Shown here: piece after piece, positions 57,293 through 64,000 of the stretch
Layout: every line of letters starts with the position of its first letter
How positions within the stretch are numbered: position 1 is the first letter of the stretch
Assembly: GCA_037893245.1 (NCBI GenBank)
Contig: JBAIAA010000693.1
Coordinates: 620,001 to 684,000, forward strand
Reading direction: 5' to 3'
Length of the DNA stretch: 64,000 nt
Origin: Crossaster papposus
Lineage: Eukaryota > Echinodermata > Asteroidea > Velatida > Solasteridae
The notes under the pieces: generated by a model
The model's input: the letters and a program-made list of their open reading frames with translations, nothing else
The model's database searches: none
Told to the model about the DNA's origin: nothing
Position numbers and translations under genes: made by a program

Positions 57293-58485
57293 TAACTCCT
57301 TTTACCGTTACACGGTAAAAGGTTTTATACACAGCGAAAGCTCATGCGGCCTCCCTACGCTCTCATGGCATTTCTTTGACATTCACACCCACATCTAATT
57401 TAGCACTAAGTGCAAGGTCAACAAACTTTTGCCTGGGCCGGCGGTGGTAGTTGAATTTTAGTTCACGTCACGTTATCGCCATATAAGGGTTAATTATGCA
57501 AAAGGTAAAAGGTCAGCAGTATGCAAATTTCTACAGTTAACTTTGGGCCAATGAGAATCATGGGTTCCGCATGTGTCATGCGGTCATGTGTCATGCGGTC
57601 ATGTTGGTGTTGCATTATGATGTACATGTATTCATAAATTAGATTCTAGCAATTTTATCTTTTGTTCACAATATAGCGCTCGCATGTGTCATGAGGCTAT
57701 GTTCATGGTACTCGCAGATTTCATCAATTCTGGAGTTTATGGTGATACTCCAATATACACTGTAGCGCTCGAAAGTTTCCCGAGGCTAGTATAAGATGTA
57801 TACTGTACTTATAGTTGTCCTTGTTTGGCTTTGTATAGTTTATAATCCTCGAACGTATCATGAGGCTATAATACGTTCACAATATTGCTGTACTCAGCAT
57901 AATCATCACTGCTTCGCCAGTGTCAGGTCCTTTTTTACTCATGGAATTCCTTATAGTGTTCGCAGGTATCATGAAACTATTTCCATGGGCTGTAATAATA
58001 AAATTTATCTTAAAGATTATGTTTTCCCCTGCCTGGCAATTTATTACGGATTCAGACAGCCAGTAACAGAAGTCCTCACATTTAGTGGTCTATTATTTAA
58101 ATCCGGCAGTAAATTATATTTTAGGCAAATTGCTTTGGTTTCATAGCGCTCGCGAATTTCCCGAGGCTAGATTTTCCTGACCAAATTTAACATCGGTAGA
58201 TGGAAGCAACTTTGTGGTTGCATGTGGTTGCCTCCTTGGCAATGGGCATTTTTGTTGCCCTGTATTGGTGGGCCTGATGGTGTTCCCCTTGACCGGTCGG
58301 GCCTGGTGTTGCCCTGGGGCCTGGGTGGCCCAAATTGTGGAATTGTTTATTTGTTGAATTGTTTTCTTTTTGCTACCGGTATGCCCTTTCACTGGTATCC
58401 GGAATAAAACATACTGCCATTTTCGAGGCTGTGGCATCACTCAATAACTTGTCTCCTTTGTGGTTTATTTGAGTCGAAGTATAAA
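57293..58485 (+). mobile_element. Short non-autonomous Ngaro-like derivative
   Basis: 5' end (57293-57560) and 3' end (58142-58485) match the element at 2475-14687. The middle does not: it consists of diverged repeats of an 'agcgctcgaaagtttcccga'-like motif (about 57670, 57765, 57850, 57955) that also begins the shared 3' region. No genes. It would need the parent's RT and recombinase in trans. Confidence 0.82.
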
Positions 58486-58823
58486 AACATTTTAATGTTA
58501 AAAATGGCTGCCATTGCATGTTATCCTACTCATTTTTTCAAAAAGTCAAATCTTCGATGAGCCTATGTACAATTTTCATGCTTTTATCATAAAGTGACAA
58601 TTGTTTTCATACTGTGCACCAATCTGCCGGACTAGTTCAAAGAGTTGAGATGCTGGACACCGTACATTAGTTATTTTAAAGCAAATTTGGACACACTATC
58701 CAAATAACCTGGCCAAATATAACCTGGCCAAAACCACATGCTTACAATTTTGGGGTATTTTCGTACGTATCACTTTGAAGAGGCTGCATGATAGTAATAT
58801 GTTTTGTTTCCATTTGTTTTCAG

Positions 58824-58933
58824 AATATGATATTGACTTAGACGCATTGGAACTACTCGATGAGTCATCAATTGCTGAACTCATCCCTAAAATAGGGCTA
58901 AGAGTAAAGTTTCTGAAAGGGTGGAGAGCGGAA
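58824..58933 (+). CDS. SAM-domain protein, second exon
   Basis: Acceptor 'tgttttcag|', donor 'gaa|gtaagt'. Encodes EYDIDLDALELLDESSIAEL and IPKIGLRVKFLKGWRAE, the remaining helices of a sterile alpha motif, in phase with 56591-56711. Ends in phase 0; the next exon is not identified. SAM domains mediate protein-protein contacts and polymerisation. Confidence 0.78.
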
Positions 58934-58978
58934 GTAAGTTGATTTAGGCCTATATGTATTATGTCCTGGCACTGCACA

Positions 58979-59400
58979 AAATAGGTTTCACCTGTTTCAA
59001 GTGTTTGTGGAAGGAGTACAGCAACTAGTTTACCATTTGAAATTCATCCATCATATAAAATCGGGCTCGGCAACAAACATTATCTGCTGCGAAGATGGCT
59101 GTTTTGAGAAATTTTCGTATTGTTCGTCTTACAAAAGACATCTTATCAAACAACACCCACCGTCAAATCCACCAGAAAAAAACAAACATGAGGTTGCAGA
59201 AGATGTTCGAATGGACTGTGAAGACGAGGCTTGTGGGTTGCCAAACATCAGAGACAATTTTGAAAATAACGACTGTTCATTTGATGAGACAGATGATGAA
59301 GACCCTCTGGATATTCAGAATCACATAGAAAGTTTTGTAGCAAAAATGCTATCTTTCTATGAAGCAGAATCAGTGTCAAAAAGATCAGACGTGTTTTTAC
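58979..59400 (+). pseudogene. Zinc-finger protein fragment, transposon-associated type
   Basis: An initial finger FTCFKCL is in one frame and its helix VQQLVYHLKFIHH in the next, so a frameshift splits it. The second finger, CCEDGCFEKFSYCSSYKRHL followed by IKQH, is intact. An acidic region (DETDDEDPLDIQ) and SFVAKMLSFYEAESV follow, then the sequence dissolves into a tandem repeat. This two-finger start is familiar from uncharacterised, probably mobile-element-derived proteins in corals and fish. Whether it belongs to the preceding SAM gene is unclear: the phases do not fit. Confidence 0.5.
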
Positions 59401-59605
59401 AACTCGGATGCTTTCCTAATTCGGATGTATTCCTAATTCGGATGCTTTTTGCAAACTCGGATGCTTTTTTAATTCGGATGAATTCGTAATTCGGATGCTT
59501 TTTGTAAACTCGGATGCTTTTTTAATTCGGATGCTTTTTGTAAACTCGGATGCTTTTTTAATTCGGATGCTTTTCTAGTTCGGATGCTTTTTGTAAACCG
59601 AAAAT
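59399..59605. repeat. TTCGGATGCTTTTT tandem repeat
   Basis: About nine degenerate units of 'aattcggatgctttttgtaa'/'actcggatgcttttt' break the zinc-finger frame. Confidence 0.85.
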
Positions 59606-60015
59606 ATTCGCAAAACAGATGCTTTCCAATCCGGCACTAGGGTGGCCCTGAAAGGACATTACACATCGCAGATTCTGCGATTTCGCGCATTCTGCGAGAA
59701 TTTGAACGATGACAAACATGTTATCGTATATATCTAAGCATATCGTTGACGATCTCACGAAGTGCAGAAAACCTCCAAAATCAAATATTTGTCGATGTTG
59801 AGTTTTACTAGCCTTTTTGTCACATTTGTTTCAAGGAACAACTTGACCATGTATCAAAGCAAAATCTTGTTTACTTTTTTAATTAGCGTAAACACACATT
59901 TGACAAAAAGGCCGAACTACATGTTTTTTGTTCTCACGAAGTGCAGAAGAGTAACCTCGTTATCAGGGACTGGCGATCATTTCTTGTTTTGCTCGCGTCT
60001 ACGATGGGAGCATAC

Positions 60016-60511
60016 ACTCTAAAAAATGTAAGTGCTAATTTAGCACTTGAAGATTTAAAATTGTGCACTTTCAGGTGCTCGTATAGTGACTGCACGCGGC
60101 TTGCTGATTTAGCACAGGCATGCGTGCTACTATAATAGCACTCTGAAAGAGCTAAACTAGAGCACTTTAGGTGCTACTGTCATTGAGGTGCTGCACCCAT
60201 ATAAGAGCTAAACTAAAGCACCTTAGGTGCTATGGTCATTGAGGTGCTGCACCCATAAGAGCTAAACTGGAGCACTTTAGGTGCTACTGTCATTGAGGTG
60301 CTGCACCCATATAAGAGCTAAACTAAAGCACCTTAGGTGCTATGGTCATTGAGGTGCTGCACACATAAGAGCTAAACTGGAGCACTTTAGGTGCTACTGT
60401 CATTGAGGTGCTGCACCCATATAAGAGCTAAACTAAAGCACTTTAGGTGCAATTGTCATTGAGGTGCTGCACCCATAAGAGCTACAATAGAGCACTTTAG
60501 GTGCTATTTTC
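60016..60511. repeat. Tandem repeat with internal AGCAC...GTGCT palindromes
   Basis: About eight units of ~55-60 bp, alternating two subtypes. Each has 'agcactttaggtgct' and 'gtcattgaggtgctgcaccc'. Each unit can form a small hairpin. Confidence 0.88.
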
Positions 60512-62729
60512 AGCAACTCTAGGACAAAAAATAAAGTACTCAACTGAGGTACATGTACATGTATATGTAAACTGTTATTATCAGAAACATTAGAACATAT
60601 GAAATTTGAGAAGTTCAGCCGCAACACATAACATAAAAATATATAAACTTCTCTGAATATTATAAGATCCATTAATTTTTACAGGGGGGGAGGTGTTCAG
60701 GCTTTACAGATTTGTTTCAGATTTTGTTCCTTATCACTAACAAATTTCCGCAGTGACACTGGTCTGATATTTTCAGTGCAAAAGCCAAAAGACCACCCCC
60801 AGAATAATAATCACAAAAACACACACCTGAGATCAGCTTGCTAAGACTGTTAGCATAAACTAAAACAAAATGGACTAGATTAACCCTAACCCCCTTGACA
60901 ACAAAGCAAGTTGGTGGATTTCGGAGGATGTTTATTGTTTAGAAACAATGCTTAGGGGGTTAGGGTTAAGAAAGGTGTTTGATCCCCAATAACTCGCATC
61001 TGAATCTGCCCCTGAGATTTTCTAACTAAAGGTTGAAAGAGAATAGGTTAAATCTCTACCCAAATTATACAATAATTAAAGCAATAATTTTAATCACATC
61101 AAATCAACTTGACACACTCCAACAATATATCAATGACTATCAAATAGGCCCAAACAGTGTTGAAATCCAGCATTAAATAACACATTTGTTGTAAGGCCAA
61201 ACAAAGCAACAGCTGTGTTTTCTATTACATTGGAAAAAAACGTGGGTACTATTTCGATGTTTTTTTTCATAACAAAGATGTATATGATTTTCTATGAAAG
61301 GGTATAATAATAGCAAACAACTACTTTTTTGTATAGCCTAATTAAAAATTGTATGCATAATTAAGAGACTGTTTCTTTCCATCCAATAAACAGTATATAT
61401 CATCAACCTTTTTTAATGAATACAATGCCCAACAGTTCAGGGTATTAATTCACAAAAGCACTGCAATTAAAAGTGGTATTAGGTATATGCCACACAGTAC
61501 TCTCAAACTGATGTCTAAAGTCCTAAATTAAGATTTCTGTCATCAGAATTGTAGGCTTAAAAACAAGCTCCCATACATCAAAACAGGAATAATGCTGTTA
61601 ATGGTTCTGAAACAATGACTAATACATGATGAAGAGAAAAAGTTGCATTCCAAGTGTTCAAAAGCTAATAACTCCAGGACATGCAAAAACTCCCTAATTA
61701 AAACTAGTTATAGAGAAATGCCACACAAGGTTAACTGTGGACAAATACTCTACGGGCAAAACCTATTATACTCCTTATATCTTCCAATAAATCAAGAGGA
61801 AAAATGCTATGAATGGTTCTAAAATTATGAATACATAAGAAATATGCTTTTTGATTTAGTTCTGTGTTTAAGTATTTGTTGGGAATTAGGACAGAAAATA
61901 AAATGGCACATGTCCCCAAACACACACAAAAATGCTAGTTTCTTGCTGTGACGTCATTGGCGGTAAAAACATTGCTAACCCCTGCCCCTGCAAGGTGAGT
62001 TTCTCCATGACTCTGGACATCAGGGGCATGAAAAGCAATGTTTCTATCGCTGATGACATCACAGCCAAAGAGGGGTAATTCTGGTTGACATGGCATAATG
62101 AGAATCTTTGCAGTTTTTTGGCAGTTAATTCGATCACCTCTTTTGCGAGTTCCAAAATAAGCGATTACAACAGGAATTTATGCCATAGAATTTGGCTTTG
62201 TTAAAACCTCCAGAGAAACCAAAATACCCCAGGTTGAACATGTCATGGTCAAAGTGATTAGTTAAGCACACAAAACTGCAAAGATTCTCATAGTGTAGAG
62301 GCACTGTCCATGATTTGTCCCTGATTTTTTCTAGAACAAAACACCACATCTAAAAACTTCACAAAACTACATTCTTATGCGCCATCATTGTTCCAGAAGC
62401 ATTTATAGTATTGTTTAAATATTGTCATTTCTGGGAACCTTTATGTTAAATTAAGGTTTCCTGGTTATAGTTTCAAAAGTTGTACAAAAACACTTCCCTA
62501 TTTTGAATTAAGAGAATGATTTAAAATGTGTATCTTAAATACAGAATGATCAGATGTCTTCTACCAACATTATACAGCAATAAATCACCTAAAATCAACT
62601 TCACTCTTATTAGAAGTTAACACTCAAATTCCATGTTTTGAAATCCGAAAGCTTCAAATGTGTAAACACCAAACTAAAAGAAAAAGATACTAACAATGCT
62701 TCCAACTCTCCATTTAGCACTCACAGTAC
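60512..62729. other. Long AT-rich non-coding region with small inverted repeats
   Basis: Contains an inverse pair of telomere-like 'ttaaccctaacccc' (60878-60894 and 60954-60972), diverged ~240-bp direct repeats (about 61440-61620 and 61680-61860) and imperfect palindromes at 61948-62072 and 62097-62293. No supported exon. Confidence 0.45.
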
Positions 62730-62951
62730 CTTGAGTGCCCTGGCTATTTCAGTGACTCGTGGTGGCACTTTTCCTGAATATTTCAGTCCGTATATCTGAG
62801 TTTGCAGGTAGACAAAGAAGTTGGATAGTTGAGCGGAATATTCAAGGTTGAAGGTGTAATGGCTCTTGAAGAGTATATCCACAGCTGATGTGATGTTCGA
62901 TGATGGAAGGGGGAAGCCATGGTTCTCTATCTTCAAAATTATCTGATGTAT
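62730..62951 (-). CDS. Unrecognised gene, downstream exon (minus strand)
   Basis: Acceptor after 'cccttcccctttcccccag' on the minus strand, donor 'aag|gtactg', 74 codons, phase 0 at both ends. Encodes IHQIILKIENHGFPLPSSNI, FNLEYSAQLSNFFVYLQTQI and PPRVTEIARALK. A soluble helical protein; I know no family for it. It joins in phase with 63264-63382. Confidence 0.65.
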
Positions 62952-62952
62952 C

Positions 62953-63040
62953 TGGGGGAAAGGGAAGGGGGTGGGGGGATGGGGGTGGGGGGAAGGGGGT
63001 GGGGGAAAAGGGGTGGGGGAAAGGGGGGTGGGGATTCCCA
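62953..63040. repeat. G-rich (GGGGTGG)n tract in the intron
   Basis: Degenerate 'gggggtggggggaaggggg' units lie next to the acceptor and form its pyrimidine tract on the minus strand. Confidence 0.9.
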
Positions 63041-63263
63041 ACATGTAACCCTTATGTTTGGATGAAAATCCAAAAGTTTAAAGGAATGCCGGCAAAGAAG
63101 GTCAAGCTTTCTGGCACAAGTTCAAAAATTGTGGTGCTTTTAAATACCACTATACTCAGGCATGTACTTTGGGTAGACATACATCAGGCTACGTCAGACT
63201 AAGGGAGTGAAACATTATTAGGTGTACATACAAATTACATGACATACATGTATACAAAATTAC

Positions 63264-63382
63264 CTCATAATGTTTCAGAAGCAGATCGTTGGTGTCTTCT
63301 GCCGACACACGGCCCTTCCCGCGAGTATTGTATGACGGGAGAAGACGGAGTAGTGCAACAAATCCATACAGTGCCGTGAGCT
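63264..63382 (-). CDS. Unrecognised gene, upstream exon (minus strand)
   Basis: Acceptor 'gtttttgcag|' and donor 'gag|gtaatt' on the minus strand. Encodes LTALYGFVALLRLLPSYNTR, GKGRVSAEDTNDLLLKHYE. Starts with 2 carried bases and ends in phase 0, matching the exon at 62730-62951. The gene must start beyond the visible exons, at or past the window end. Confidence 0.65.
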
Positions 63383-64000
63383 CTGCAAAAACAGAATCGT
63401 CAATAATTTATGGGAACTGCAAACTTTAAAACGTCTGCTTTTTAAAAATTTAGTCATAACAAAATAGTGGCGAATAACTGTTTTGCTGATACTTTGACAC
63501 AAGTTATGATATGTTAATATAAGCTGGGACAGTTCATCAATTGGGGGTGTGTGGCTCGCTGTTGACCTCATCTAAGTTTGCTTGTTCAGTTAACAGTGCA
63601 TGCTCCTCAAAAACAATTAAAGCCACTTTGCCTCAAACCCAACGTCTTCCTCAGTCCAGAGACCACTCAGTGTCAATGAACATGTAGTTCCTGTGTGCTC
63701 TGTGCCCGACTGGACTATTGGGCCAGTTTGTGATGCAACTTGTGAATGGTTCACCTGGGCTTAGCGTCTATATAGTGTGCTACAGCGAACCCAGCAAATA
63801 ACTACATGTACTTAACGTTCTTGCTACAACTTAATTGCCACACTTGCAATACATCCAACCAGCATGTCTATGTGCACTATGAACTAGCATCACCAACCCA
63901 GCTGAACACATTCATAGGCATTAGTCATGAACATAATTATTCGTAGCGATCCCAAGGAAGATGGGTGGGGGGGGACGGTAGTGACCATGATGACAATGTC
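63383..64000. other. Upstream intronic/intergenic sequence
   Basis: No further exon could be supported. Confidence 0.35.

Noticed and set aside
61886..62349. Two minus-strand frames of 89 and 71 codons
   Set aside because: They lie over imperfect palindromes; no splice sites or motifs.

Overview
The window is metazoan nuclear DNA, most likely from a marine invertebrate. It has intron-split genes with GT-AG borders and conserved phases, long AT-rich non-coding stretches and many microsatellites. It carries a dense mix of eukaryotic mobile elements: Ngaro/DIRS-like, Ty3/gypsy, Penelope-like, Polinton/Maverick-like, MITEs and fold-backs. I cannot name the species from sequence alone. The repeat mix would suit a lancelet, hemichordate, echinoderm or lophotrochozoan.

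Layout. 0-1.9 kb: a decayed transposase-like gene. 2.5-14.7 kb: an Ngaro-like tyrosine-recombinase retrotransposon whose SGNH-hydrolase reading frame is split by a young 8.6-kb Ty3/gypsy element (699-bp LTRs, ATAT target duplication). That gypsy element is itself hit by a TTAA-flanked palindromic MITE. 15.5-30.9 kb: a ten-exon plus-strand gene whose splice phases all agree. It encodes a ParB-like domain followed by a beta-class DNA-methyltransferase-like fold with a degenerate catalytic motif IV. Its first large intron holds two Penelope-like elements in inverted orientation with three hammerhead ribozymes. Its later introns hold several MITEs and fold-backs. 31.2-33.9 kb: a satellite array, two MITEs and a tyrosine-recombinase-like pseudogene.

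35.1-46.2 kb: a Polinton/Maverick-like element with a protein-primed family-B DNA polymerase, a retroviral-type integrase and at least five other ORFs that are mostly small and membrane-anchored or coiled-coil. I recognise no capsid, packaging ATPase or protease gene. Its polymerase and integrase are each broken by an inserted element. 46.3-48.4 kb: tandem repeats, including about 106 copies of a 9-bp unit fused to a truncated gypsy integrase. 49.9-50.7 kb: a 760-bp fold-back. 50.7-51.2 kb: a zinc-finger ORF. 52.3-55.4 kb: a non-autonomous LTR element carrying about 70 copies of a 13-bp repeat.

56.6-58.9 kb: two phase-matched exons of a SAM-domain protein, with a short Ngaro-like derivative in the intron. 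59-60.5 kb: a zinc-finger pseudogene and tandem repeats. 62.7-63.4 kb: two phase-matched minus-strand exons of an unrecognised gene. Most of the window is therefore a nested transposon graveyard around three host or host-like genes. The points most worth following up are the ParB/pseudo-methyltransferase gene, the capsid-less Polinton-like module and the ribozyme-bearing Penelope pair.
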